Source: Aureobasidium sp. EXF-3400
Taxonomy: Eukaryota > Ascomycota > Dothideomycetes > Dothideales > Saccotheciaceae
DNA length: 64,000 nucleotides
Assembly (NCBI GenBank): GCA_024195585.1
Contig: SWBL01000044.1
Location: forward strand, 1 to 64,000
Reading direction: 5' to 3'
Positions 43,774 to 59,117 of the stretch are shown here, piece after piece (position 1 is the stretch's first letter; the number at the start of each line of letters is the position of its first letter). A program made the position numbers and the translations under genes. The notes under the pieces were generated by a model. It searched no databases, was not told where the DNA came from, and saw only the letters and a program-made list of their open reading frames with translations.

Positions 43774-45108
43774 TCAGTCAACCTCTGACTCTCCACCGGG
43801 GATTTCAGCCGAGCTCTCCAGTTCTTCGTGCTGATATCCTTGCTTGACCTCTTCAATCAATCGTTCCAGTCCCTCTTGGACCTCTTCTTTTCCATCGCAC
43901 ACCAACTCCTCATCTGGAACAGAAAGGAATATCAAAGGTCCCAAATTTTCGACGTCCTCCACGAATAAATCTTCCATGGAGAGATAAGTCAAGTCCAGAA
44001 CTTCTTTCAAGAAGCGAAGGAATTCCAATGTCAAGTTTTTAGGAGGCTCAAACACGGGCATGCGTACCTGACTAAACTTTAGCGTTCGCAGCTGGTTCTT
44101 GTGCGCTTGGAGCAACTGGACAAGTTCGCGGTACTCGGTATCTGAGCGCGTAATGGAGATGGATTTTAGCGGGCTCGACATGATAGTCTGCCAGATTCTT
44201 CCTTGATACTCCTTATCAAGCGCTATCAGAGGGCTTGTGTCCAGCTCCTGATCACCTAGATGGTGTCTCGATACCTCAAGGCGGGTGAACCTCGACAGAA
44301 TCTTGATCTTCGCATAAGATCCTTCTTGTTGCCAGACGTTGACATGCAGGTCGAAAGCTTTCGTGGATTCTGAGCCTGTATGGGGCAAGACTGAGTCGAG
44401 CACACTTGTCGGGCCCAGTGCCAGATTCTCCAGACTTCCAGACTGGGTGGAGAAAAACAATTTGAGTGCCGTAAACGGGTAATTACTGTGCCGCGAGGCC
44501 GTCAATACTGCATCTAGCGCTGTAGACGGATCTGGCTCAATGAAGCTGAAATCTTGGAACCAAGCTTCGTAGGCATAACCTCGACGTCTGAGCTTGTTAT
44601 CGTGGACGTCATCGTAGATTCCTAGTGCCACCTTTGTGTTTTGACATTTCTTGAGGTTCTCTAAAGCTGAGACCAACATCTCGACATGATGATTGCGGTT
44701 GACGAAACCTCTGTGCATCGCTTCGGCCAAACGGTATCGATTTGACCAGTCTCTGGAGCGATACTCACCAAATCTGACCTCAGCATTCTCTGCCAAGCGA
44801 TAGGTACCAAAGGTAATGCATGTGAGATGGGGACCGAAGGTCGGATGGGCCGTGATATCAACCAATGCTTTCAAGCTCTGGTAAGTGAATATGAAGCGAC
44901 GACGAGAGAAGTACTTGCGTGCAAAAGGCACAGTAGCGACTTGATGCATGAGCCGAGAGGCCAAGCGCATGTTTTTCAGATCGGCCGGATCGCACTCGTG
45001 AGCAATCATGCTGAGCAGCTCATTCGGGAGAATCAGGCATTGAGAGGGCTCGGCTATCGGGACCTTGCTGGCAGCATCGCTGGAAGGCAGGTCTTCAGAT
45101 GATGCCAT
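43774..45108 (-). CDS. F-box protein
   Basis: A single exon of 444 residues. The F-box lies at about 25-65: LILPNELLSMIAHECDPADL, then KNMRLASRLMHQVATVPFAR. The remainder is leucine-rich without a named repeat and shows the pattern common in fungal F-box proteins (LTCITFGTYRL, LKSISITRSD, LTLEFLRFLKEVL), ending in an acidic tail. It should act as a substrate adaptor of an SCF ubiquitin ligase. It lies 94 bases downstream of the membrane-protein start on the same strand. It is not similar to the other F-box protein of the window beyond the F-box itself. Confidence 0.8.
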   Translation of the reverse strand: MASSEDLPSSDAASKVPIAEPSQCLILPNELLSMIAHECDPADLKNMRLASRLMHQVATVPFARKYFSRRRFIFTYQSLKALVDITAHPTFGPHLTCITFGTYRLAENAEVRFGEYRSRDWSNRYRLAEAMHRGFVNRNHHVEMLVSALENLKKCQNTKVALGIYDDVHDNKLRRRGYAYEAWFQDFSFIEPDPSTALDAVLTASRHSNYPFTALKLFFSTQSGSLENLALGPTSVLDSVLPHTGSESTKAFDLHVNVWQQEGSYAKIKILSRFTRLEVSRHHLGDQELDTSPLIALDKEYQGRIWQTIMSSPLKSISITRSDTEYRELVQLLQAHKNQLRTLKFSQVRMPVFEPPKNLTLEFLRFLKEVLDLTYLSMEDLFVEDVENLGPLIFLSVPDEELVCDGKEEVQEGLERLIEEVKQGYQHEELESSAEIPGGESEVD

Positions 45109-45807
45109 CCTTTCAGAGGAAAGAGCTCCAAGCGAGTGAAAGTCGAGAGTATGGCAGATATTTGCGTGAAGGTGTTGTGACGGGACAGCGCAAGCGTCAC
45201 CAGCGGCTGATGAAGTCGCACGAGATTGCAGGTCTGGATGTGCGCTTATTTAGTGGTGGATACGTGGCGATGGTTGACGATAACGTTGTTGATATGTCGA
45301 TGCAGAAGATCGAGAAAATGATGGTTGAGTGAAGAAGATGATTGCAAAGCGAGTTGCGGCACGCGCTGATGGATCTCCAGAGCGACGGCGGGTGTTGTGA
45401 AAGTCTCGAGAGGAAAGCGGCGGACCTGGGTTGTTGAATGTGCAGTGGTAATGATCTGCGGACTGCTTCATGTGAATGCAGGAAGTCGCAAACAATGTTC
45501 AAGTGAAGGGGCCGCTTGACAACGAATTAGGGGCGACTTCCTCATCCTAGTCCGAGTTGGACGCGACACAATCACTCACTCACTCACTCACAGTGGATAA
45601 CCTCAGAAAGGAGACCTAGAAGAAAACCATCTATTCTTCATTGAATCGAGAACGAAGATTCATAAATTATGAAAAACAAACAAAAACAAGACATGACCCA
45701 GCTATCCCACCATTCATGCAACCATGTCATTAAAAACTCGCAATCCATATCCGAAAAAAAGACTGAAGCCCACTAATGCAAAACAGACCAGAGAAGAAAA
45801 TCATCAT
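45109..45807. other. Intergenic
   Basis: About 700 bases between the F-box start and the insulysin stop, both on the minus strand. It includes the TCAC microsatellite listed separately. Confidence 0.5.
45572..45591. repeat. TCAC microsatellite (5 units)
   Basis: Five perfect tandem TCAC units in the intergenic region 3' of the insulysin gene. Confidence 0.8.
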
Positions 45808-48800
45808 CTAGAGTTTGGCACCCAGGTTCTCGAACTCAGCCAAGTCTTTGACAGGTCTCATGGCTTCGGAAAGAGGCATGCTGGCCTTGAAACTCCTGAC
45901 ATCTTCGATTCTGATGGCAGTGCCAACTTCCTTCTTCTGTTCCTCGACTCTGAGTTCGGAGCTTGTGGCGCTGGCGGTTTCGTCCTTAACAGCTTGAGGC
46001 TCTTCCTTCTTTTCTGTTGAAGACTTTGTGCTGTCGGCATCCTCCGACTTCGCTTGCGCGAGCAGGTGAGTCGAGATCTTTGCGCGGGTCTTGGAGGCAG
46101 GGTCGATGTGTGTGTTGAAGAAGTCGATCATGTCTTGCTTGGTGATGGGCTCGATGTGCTCGACGTCACGGTACACTGTTGATGTTGTCAGTAAAGAGAA
46201 TCAGTGGAATGAGAATGATGAGACTTACCGAGCTCAAAGTCAAAGGCTTCGCTAGTGACATGATGCCAGAAACGACCGCTCTCCTGGTTGAGGTTCTTCA
46301 TCTTCTCCAGTCGCTTGTTGATCAAAGCTGTCTTGTGCGACTCGAACTCTCCATCCTTCATCTTGTTCTTCAGGTTGTCACCGAAAGTGTTCAGGAACAC
46401 GTCGATGCGCTTCTCAAGATATTCGGGTGATCTCTCAGACTGGATCAGCACACGCCAGCCAGAGATGGCAGTGAGCATCAGCGGCATGGACTGAACGACA
46501 TAGCCGAGCTGCTCCTTTGAGCGAAGGGTATCAAAGCAACCCTCGTCTGACATTTGTGCAAACAACAAGAGCTTGGCACGGTTGGCACGATCTGTCAAGA
46601 GACCAGTGAATAGCTGATAGTCGATGCAGTGGTTGACGTTCTTGGGATCTTTGAGAGTGCGCTCGTAAACGAAGTTGCTTCCTTGAGGAGGGATGATAGA
46701 GCGACGAAGAGGCCACTGACCGGCAGGAAGGGTCTTTGGCTTCAGAATAGACTCGACCAGATCAGTCATCTTGAGTGCATCTTCGCGATAGATGTTGCCG
46801 TGAGCAAGAACCTCAATGTGCATCTGATTCAGGACTTGTGGGAAGAACTTGCGGATGTCGTCAGAAGTGACTTGGTCAAGTTCTTCAAGCAGTTGGTCGA
46901 CGATAAAGCCCTTCTCAGCAACCAACCATCTGCTGTAAGTGCTGATTTGCTGGAATGGCTGTTGGTAGCCAAAGTTGCGCCAACCTCGGAGGGTGCGATC
47001 TTTGACAATGCCGAAACGATCTTCCTTGACCTCAAGATCACGCATAACTAGCAAGACCTTCTCGAGAAGAACGGCCATCTTGTCGTTGTAGCCGCTGATA
47101 GTAACGTCGAAGCCTTGAGCGTGATTTTGGAGATCGTACTCGAGGCCGGCGAGCTCTGCATCGTAAGAGTACTCGGTCAAAGAATCTTCAACCAAATCCT
47201 TGTACAGCTGAGTAGTGACGGCGGTGAGAGCAGACAGGCTGACCAAAGGGGAGCGGAAGAAAACCTTGATGTTTGCCTTGGGTGCCCAGAATTGGTCATC
47301 CTTCTTCCACCATGTACGAACGTTCACGTCATTGCGGATAAGCTTTGGTGCAACAGCAGGCTTCTCGACCTCCTTGACTTCAACATCGAGACGAGAGGGT
47401 ACAAACTCGTTCTTGGCAGGCATGTGCAACTCAGATGGACGCTGAGATGAAGGAGCTTTGCTGGCAGCCTCCAAGTCCTTCATGAAGGCCTCGGGCATCT
47501 TCTCATACTTGTATTCAGTCCCATACCAATGCTCCTTTTGATCCCAGTTGCCAGGATATTCTTGAGAGACAAGAGTGATGCGGAAGTTGTCGGGTCTCAG
47601 GTAGTCAAGACCACGCTGGATGGCGTCCGAGTCGAACTTCCAGATCAAAGACTGAGCGCTGAGCAACTTGTCACGAGGGAAAGACTTTTGCATCACACCA
47701 CTCAGAGCGCTGACAGTACGACTAGCAGGAATCTTTTGACGGAAACGGAAGTCGACCTCTGCAAGCTTGGCCATCTCATCAACAATCCACTCCTGTGGGG
47801 GCTGCTCCTTGACCATGGCCAGGTACTGGAAAACGGCCTTGATGACGTCTTGGTAATGCTTGAGGCCGTCTTCGGTGAGGCGAATGGAGATGGAAAAGTG
47901 CGATGTGCCAGGACAGATGTTCATGGGACCAGCACCAAGACCGTTCGCCCAGCCCTTTGCCTTGATGTATGCGAGTACGGAACCAGGGCCTTCGTGACCG
48001 ATGAGATGACTGAGGTACTTGGCAGGCTGAGACTCCCAAAGATTCTCCTCGTCGGCATAGACAAAGTGCATATCGAGGAGGCGCATGTCCATGACGGGCT
48101 TGACAAAGATCTGGGTGCCCAGCTCGGCCTCAGTCATGGCAGGTACATCGTCCCAGCGTAGCTTGGGAAGGTTCTGGTTGGGAACGTCCGAGAAGAGTTC
48201 GGTGACCCATGACTCCAGCTCGTCCAGCTTCTCACGACCAAGAACAGCAAGCTTCATGCGGTTTGCCGAGTAGTTTGCGCGGTAGAAATTGATGAACTCG
48301 TCGCGGATCTTGACGCCGCGAGCGATGGGATCATCGTGCAGGACCTTGTAGTTGCCGGTGGAGAACTTGTTGAAGGGGTGCTTCTTGTTGGACAAACTCT
48401 TGTTCAGCTGGTGCAAGCGCCAGTTGTCTGCCTGCAGGTTCTTCTTGTTCTCCGAGTCGACGGCACGCAGCTCGCGGTCCAGCGTGTCTTCGAGGAACAG
48501 CGGGTGGATGAAAAACTGGGCAAAGCGATCGAGGGCGCCGTAGAGCGGGGCTTGCGACTTCTCAATGGGCAGGGAATCGTTACTGGCGAGCGACGAGGGC
48601 TGGCTGCTGGTTGCAGTGGACGAGGCCGAGAGCTCAAAGTAGTAGTTTGTGTCGCACGAGGCGGTGAAAGCGTTCGAGTAGCCGCCGTATCGTTGCAGGT
48701 ACTGGTTGTATTCGTTCTCGACGGGGAACTGCAGGGCAAATGTCTCAGTCAATGTCGCTCAGACTTGCCACCACATCGACACTTTGACATACCTTCTCTG

Positions 48801-49293
48801 TGCCCATGAAGAGCAGATGCTCGACGGCGTGGGCCATGCCGGGCATATCGTCGGCATCGCTGAAGCTGCCAATGTTGACGTCCATGGCAGCGCTGGCCTT
48901 GTCCGTGTCCGGGTCGTGGATCAGCAGCGCCTCGAGGTCGTTCGGTAGTCGCACCACGCGGTATGTGCGGTTGTCCAACTGTGGCTTCTCCATTCCGTCG
49001 GTAAGAACACTGGCTCTAGTCGAGGCGGATCGCTGAGGGAGCGACATATTGTCTGCGCTGCTTCCGACCATGGCGCCTGGGCTGAAGAAGAGGGGGCTGC
49101 GCGAGTGTTGGCGATGATGACGCTGAGACTGAAGATGGCTCTGATGAAACTGTCTCGTTCTCTTGTTTGATAGAGCGGTTGATGAAAGTGAAAAGTGTCT
49201 TACTCTTGTCCAGGACTGCACATGCTCAAAGCAAGCGAAACGTTGAAGGCGAAGAGCTGCAGCATTCTTCGCCAACTCCTCAAACAATACCAT
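45808..49293 (-). CDS. STE23: Insulysin-type M16 metalloprotease (Ste23/insulin-degrading enzyme)
   Basis: Three exons, 49293-48793, 48728-46229 and 46175-45808 (introns 64 and 53 bases), give about 1,122 residues. The inverted zinc motif HAVEH (155-159) lies in MAHAVEHLLFMGTEK, followed after the splice by FPVENEYNQYL, and the third ligand is in RAVDSENKKNL. Typical blocks follow: GHEGPGSVLAYIKAKGWANGL, and RSKEQLGYVVQS with ERSPEYLEKRI in the C-terminal half. These enzymes cut short peptides inside a closed chamber; yeast Ste23 processes a-factor. A Lys/Glu/Ser-rich insert precedes the last 50 residues. The first 75 residues are basic and Arg/Ser/His-rich, like a mitochondrial presequence. 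A second ATG at 49071 (MVGSSADNMSLPQR) would give a cytosolic form, so dual targeting is possible. Confidence 0.93.
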
Positions 49294-49844
49294 CCGCTAG
49301 CGATCCACGCAAAGTCCCAGCCAAGAGGTCAATCAATAAAATCAAATAAGGCAGCAACTCTGTAAAGCTGGCTTCTGCAGTCAGACGACTCTTCTCTCTC
49401 TTGTCTTGTATCTACCCAAGTAACCTGCTGCCTCCTACTCTATCACGATCCATATCAACCGTCCCCCCATTCGTCATTGAATCGCGCGCCAGGGCCCTCC
49501 GCATATTACCGGACCCTGTTTCCGATATGCACAACCAAAAGCTTAATTTTTATGCAATCAACCTCTTCATCTTTTGCTTTCTCGTGTCTAGTAGTGAATT
49601 CGTGCCCTTCATCAACATGCCATCAATCTCTGCTGTTGTATCCTTCTTTGTCTGCTATCCTTTACCAAAGAAGTCAAAGCCCTGCTTGTCACGTTGCCGG
49701 ACAGCGCAGTCTGCCTCCTCCAATTCAGCCTCGTTCGCCTAATAACCTTGTACATCCCATTCATGCTATTGATGTTCCTGTAGACAATCATCTTCTCATG
49801 TTTCGCTGCCGCCGTTATTCCTCCGCATCCCACCCACACTCCAT
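49294..49844. other. Intergenic
   Basis: 551 bases between the insulysin start and the deubiquitinase stop. No feature is seen. Confidence 0.5.
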
Positions 49845-53840
<3,996 letters not shown>

Positions 53841-54741
53841 GGTTGTGTGTGATCAGCAGGGCGAGCTTCTGTTATACAACAGTTGCAAGCTGTGCTACGG
53901 GGTTATGATGGAATGAACGAGCGACAAGGCAGGGGATTGTTGGTTGTGAATTTGGATTGCATGTGCGGCCAGGTTGAAAACTCACATCCATCTTGTGTTA
54001 GAGCAGCTGGGCTGAGGGAAGGTGCGATGCAGCCAGGGTAGGAAAGTGCGTGCTCAAGGATGTCCAGGTAATGCCGCTGCTGCTGCTGGACTTCTTACGC
54101 TTGCGAATGGACGGCAACCAGCGGAATACGGATGGGAAGAGCTGTCGGATAGTCGATGCTCTGTAACTCTAAGATGCGGCTCGGTCTGCGCCTATGAATA
54201 TGCCAGCACAATCTCTCTCGCCTTCGGTCGGTGGTCGAGTTATTGTTCGGCAGGCCGGGAAGAACGAGTAGCAAGATCAAAGCACGCGCCAAGCCCTGAC
54301 GTACTCAAAGAGTCAAATGCACCTGCAGTTTGCTCGTGGCGCGGGGCAAGCCGCAAAGCCTCACTGCTCCCTGCCCGTCTTCTTACAAGCGGCTCTGTTC
54401 TGTTTCTGCTGCCATCTGTGCCGATTCACCATTGCATGTCTCTGCAATAATCACACCTCGTCGTGTATTCTTATTCTTCAGGCACGTGTAGGTCCTTCGA
54501 ATAGTCACACAAGTGAAAGTTCATTCCATTCATCATCTCGTCTTTCCGGCACCTTCTAGCTCGATTCATCAACTGAGTCGTTGCTCATAATTTATCCCCT
54601 CGCTTCAACACGGCGGACTGATACTCAATCCTACCAACTCTCCATTCTTTCATCATTCGCATTCATTGCACAATTCTTTCATAATATGACAACCACTGCG
54701 CCTCCACCTACCGTCTCCTTCTGTACTTTGTTCAAGCAATC
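53841..54741. other. Divergent promoter region, deubiquitinase and nucleotidyltransferase-like genes
   Basis: 901 bases between start codons. One CACGTG occurs near 54483. No gene is supported. Confidence 0.5.
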
Positions 54742-55884
54742 ATGGGTGGTCGAGCTTTTCCGGACCTTCGTGTCCCTCGTATGAAACAACAGGTCTATGA
54801 ACAAGTCAAACAGACCGCTCTCAGGATCTTATCGACTCGTTATGCTGGCGCTATTGCCATGCCTGAAGCTCCTGGAAAGTCTGACTATGGTGATGTCGAT
54901 CTCGTCATCGAACTGCCATCGTCGATGCATCTGCCCTCTCAGCAAGTGGCTCTCGATCTCGGAGCAAAACACACCAAGAACAATCACCCGACCTACTCAT
55001 TTGCTGTCCCTCTCGAGAGTGTAGGACAAGAGTCCCAAACTTTTGCTCAAGTCGACATTCAGGTCTGTCTTCCCGGTGACCTCGCGTGGACAACTTTCCT
55101 ACATGGCTACGGCGACCTGGGCTCTATACTTGGCTCCTTCAACTATGGCTATGGTTTCACATCCAAAAATGACGGCTTCTTTGTGCGCATCAAAGAACAG
55201 GAAGCCCAGAACTGGTCCGCGAGTCAGGTCTTCTTGAGCAAGGATCCAGGTTTGGTCATGAAGTTCCTGGGTCTTGACGAGCACAGATACCATCAAGGAT
55301 TCGAGTCTGAACGCCAACTCTTTGACTGGGCCGTGAGCTCCAGACTCTTCAACCGCAAGTTAGTCGAGAAGAGAAAGGACAACTCTGAAATGCGAAGTCG
55401 AATTGAGAAACGCCCAATGTTCCGCCGCTTCATGTCCGAATACCTGCCAGGCCTTCCAGATGTCAACGCTGACGTTCTCGAGCCCCGCGACACACTCACA
55501 AACGCTGCTCTGATGTTCTTTGACAAAGAAGATGAGTTCAATACTCGTCGCGCCAAAGTTCTCATCGAGAATGCCGAAGAGCACGCTTGGTATGTCATCA
55601 AGACCACAGTTCTCACGCCGCTTGCCAAACTCGCAAACAAGAGATTGAACGAGGTCGTCAGAGCCTTGAAAAGGTTCGTCGCCTTTGCAGGTGGTGAGCC
55701 GTATATCTGTGAAGAGCCAGAGATGGACGCTGAGTGTCAAGCTCGTTTCGCACCCTACATCACTGAATCAGATGAGGTAACACTCAATCTGCGGAAGTGG
55801 ATTCTCAACAACTGGGAACAGGTCAAGAGTCGGGAAAGGGAGAGAGCCAAGGGCAGCAAGAGGCTGGCAGGCCAGAAAGGATGA
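54742..55884 (+). CDS. Nucleotidyltransferase-fold protein of unknown role
   Basis: A single exon of 380 residues starting MGGRAFPDLRVPRM, a start conserved in a family of fungal proteins that I know only as hypothetical. APGKSDYGDVDLVIE (about 43-57) has the GS/K-x-x-x-G-D-x-D pattern of DNA polymerase beta-like nucleotidyltransferases, with candidate metal-binding Asp51 and Asp53. A third acidic strand may be QVDIQVCLP. GDLGSILGSFNYGYGF and the helical C-terminal half (LFDWAVSSRLFN, EHAWYVIKTTVLTPL) would form the partner domain. The C-terminus is very basic (RERERAKGSKRLAGQKG), suggesting nucleic acid contact. No substrate can be named. The chosen ATG is supported by the conserved start. 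Confidence 0.75.
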   Translation: MGGRAFPDLRVPRMKQQVYEQVKQTALRILSTRYAGAIAMPEAPGKSDYGDVDLVIELPSSMHLPSQQVALDLGAKHTKNNHPTYSFAVPLESVGQESQTFAQVDIQVCLPGDLAWTTFLHGYGDLGSILGSFNYGYGFTSKNDGFFVRIKEQEAQNWSASQVFLSKDPGLVMKFLGLDEHRYHQGFESERQLFDWAVSSRLFNRKLVEKRKDNSEMRSRIEKRPMFRRFMSEYLPGLPDVNADVLEPRDTLTNAALMFFDKEDEFNTRRAKVLIENAEEHAWYVIKTTVLTPLAKLANKRLNEVVRALKRFVAFAGGEPYICEEPEMDAECQARFAPYITESDEVTLNLRKWILNNWEQVKSRERERAKGSKRLAGQKG

Positions 55885-56894
55885 CCAACTCAATCGCCTC
55901 GGTCATTCAGGCTTTTCTCTTCTCTGGTGTGGGATGGGTGTCAGTAACCTGATTTTACAGCAGTTGAACATCATCCAGAACATGGGCAAAATAACATTTG
56001 CATGCTCAGTACTCGCAGGAACATCAAGCGACCAAACATGGTCATGGCACGCCGGTCCCGAGCCCTTGGCTGGGGAAGTGTCAGGGTCCGTCCGCTGTGC
56101 TAGTCTCCACATCTTGATCGGCGACACAAGCGAGCAGACTCGAGTCACTCGACTTGACTAAGGCTTGTGAACAATTGGCAAGGGTTACAGTTTCAATCAT
56201 TCGAAACTGACAGTATATGTTGTGTAGTCTCAAGCACAACATCATGAACGCCGTTCCCACCGTCATCTCAATGAGCGCTGTGAAAAACGTCTACTGTGCA
56301 AATGTCTTGGCGCGCGTAACCTCTCGAAAACGTGGAGAGGCGGAGCAGTTCGCTCGTGTCGCTGAAGATAAGATTCAATGTCGCCCGGCCTAGTGCGGTC
56401 TCGACGCGTTGAGAATTGACTCTGAGAGGAAAAGAACATGCAAATCATAGAAAGCTCTATGATATTACTTCCGAACCTCGGTCTGTGAACGAGATTCGAA
56501 AGCTTGCTGCGGCAATTGGACTGGAGGAAAAAGCCTTTGTCGCCTTGTTCCCTGAACCTCTCCACCCTTCTTATCTTGCCATTGGACTGCGCATTCACCT
56601 GTCAACCCTCTCTCCTGTCGCAATCGTTCTGTGACAATTTGCCCAAGCCTTGGTAAACTTGGCGATTTCTCGAGCGTGGTTTCCTTGATTTATCAAGCAC
56701 TTCTCACCTTTGTCGCATCGACTCCGTCTCATGGAGTTTGTGCCTCAGTTTTTCTGCCTTCTCCTCAAACAGATCCATTGAAACGCCTCCAGGGTTCGGA
56801 GCCTTACAACAAGCCGCCCGCCACTACAAATTGAACAGGAACGCCTTACAGCAAATATTATAACCGGATCACGGTTCGGCCATCAGCTGACAGT
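55885..56894. other. Intergenic
   Basis: About 1 kb before the amino acid permease. Small frames around 56416-56834 have no recognisable motif. Confidence 0.5.
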
Positions 56895-59117
56895 ATGAGG
56901 TCTTCTCTGTCTCACGATGCGATCCACTCGTCCAGTGTCGAAGCTACTGGCAGTGGTGACGCTGTCAAATACCGCCGTTCATCCAAGACGGGCGTCGAGA
57001 CCATCAGCTTACCCGAATATGGAGGAGAGTCTGGAGGATCCGTCGACTCGGTCTCGCTGGGTAAAGACGGAACTCATCGCCGTTTGAAGTCTCGTCACAT
57101 CCAACTCATTGGCATTGGAGGTACCATCGGCACTGCTCTCTACGTCTCCATAGGAAACGGTCTTCTCAATGGTGGTCCTGGCAGTCTGTTTCTGGCATTC
57201 AGCATATGGTAAGTCACTCCAAGCATCTCTCAAGAAAAGGACTCGGAACTCTACCATTCGTGGCGACCTGGAATTTGAAGAGTGCGAAAATTATACAGTC
57301 AAGAACGAATTTAATTCAAATCGCAGGTGCTCGTTCATCCTTGCCGTCACTATAAGTACGAATTCCTCCCTTTTCGTCGTCCGATGTGCAGTGCTGTCAC
57401 GTTTCCAAACCCCAAGCGACAATCGAAAGCCCAACGCGACGAAATCATCCTTCTTCAATGTGCTGACTCGGCGCTCCAGGCACTGCCGAAATGGTCACAT
57501 ACCTCCCTATCTCATCGCCCTTCATCAGATTCGCCAGTCGCTACATGGACGAAGCCATTGGTTTCGCAGCCGGCTGGAACTTTTTCGTCTTTGAAGCAAT
57601 TTTGGTGAGAATTTTGCGGTCATCATGTATCAGGCCGAGTCTGATATCATCTAGGTCCCCTTCGAGGTGACCGCTTGCAACGTCGTCATTCACTACTGGA
57701 GTGATGTTGTTCCAGCTGGTGGCATCATTGCTATTGTCATTGTGCTCTATGCGTAAGTACTTTAGTCAGAATCAAACGTCACACTGCTAACATTGTTAGC
57801 TTGATCAACCTCCTCACTGTCGAGTGGTACGGCGAGACTGAGTTCTGGGCAGCTCTAGGTAAAGTGTTGCTGATTATTGGTAAGACCACCCAGCCTCGTG
57901 TTGATTGACTTGCTCTAACACGCACTTCAGGGCTCATCATTTTTACCTTTATCGTTATGTTGGGGGGTAACCCGCTCGGCGATAGATTTGGCTTCAGGTA
58001 TTGGAACAATCCTGTACGTACAAACTTCAGAAACAACTTAACTATGCTAACACAGTTCTTTGCACGCAGGGTGCCTTTGCTCCTCTTTACTATGGTGGTA
58101 ATCTTGGTTACTTCCTTGGTTTCCTCCAATGCCTTATTCAGGCTTCGTTCACCATTGCTGGACCGGACTATGTCAGTATGGCAGCTGGTGAGGCTGAGAA
58201 TCCACGCGTCGTTATGCCCAAAGCATTCAAGGCTGTCTTCTACCGTCTGACCACCTTCTTCATGCTCGGTTCCCTCTGTGTCGGCATTCTGGTTCCATAC
58301 AACGACAAAGAACTCATAGCCGCCACTACCGCCGGCCTTCCCGGTGCAGCAGCCTCACCTTACGTCGTGGCCATGGACCGTCTGCGCATTCGCGTGCTTC
58401 CCTCTATCGTCAACGCTATGGTTTTGGCAAGTGCTTTCTCAGCTGGCAACAGTTACGTCTATTGCGCATCTCGCTCCCTCTATGGTCTCGCTCTCGAAGG
58501 CAAAGCGCCCAAGATACTTACACGTACCACGCGCCGAGGTGTACCTATCTACTGCACTCTTGTCGTTTTGTGTATTGCTCTCCTTGCCTTCCTGCAAGTC
58601 AGTGCAAACGCGGCCACGGTGCTCAAATGGTTCATCAACCTGGTGACTGCTTCTCAACTCATCAACTACGCGATCATGTGCATAACCTTCATTTTCTGGA
58701 AGCGCGCTTGCGATGCGCAAGGATTTGACCGCAACAATCTTCCCTTCAAGGGATGGGGCCAGCCTTACCTCGCATGGTATGGTTTCATTGGTTGCACCGT
58801 CATGGCCTTTGTCGGAGGCTACACTGTGTTCTTGCCTGGCAAGTGGGATGTCCCAACTTTCATCTTCAGTTACTTCATGATTGGACTTTTCCCAGTCTTA
58901 TTCATTGGGTGGAAGTTGATCAAGAAGACGAAGTGGACTCGTGCGGTGGATGTGGATCTCAGAGGCGAGGTTGAGGAGATTGAGGACTATCAGGCCAACT
59001 ACGTGCCTTCTGCATCCAGCGAGTGAGTAATTCTTTCCATGTTCGTGCAAGACCATTTGCTAACACTTCCATCGCAGCTCCTACTTCGAGAAAGTCTTGG
59101 ACAAGCTTTTCGGTTGA
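56895..59117 (+). CDS. Amino acid permease (YAT/APC superfamily)
   Basis: Eight exons (56895-57208, 57327-57355, 57480-57604, 57655-57752, 57800-57879, 57931-58013, 58070-59022, 59078-59117) join in frame to about 573 residues, the normal length. The cytosolic N-tail leads to RRLKSRHIQLIGIGGTIGTA, the hallmark of fungal amino acid permeases in the first helix. Later blocks are TYLPISSPFIRFASRYMDEA, GFAAGWNFFVFEAILVPFEV, a predicted series of about twelve membrane helices, and GEAENPRVVMPKAFKAVFYR. The short last exon supplies SYFEKVLDKLFG, a conserved C-terminal tail. The 29-base second exon and the two introns of 118 and 124 bases make this gene easy to mis-predict. Substrate specificity is not evident; general or proline/branched-chain permeases are candidates. 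Confidence 0.92.

Noticed and set aside
47529..48161. Plus-strand open frame of 210 codons inside the insulysin gene
   Set aside because: Shadow of the M16 coding exon; the true protein on the minus strand is unambiguous.
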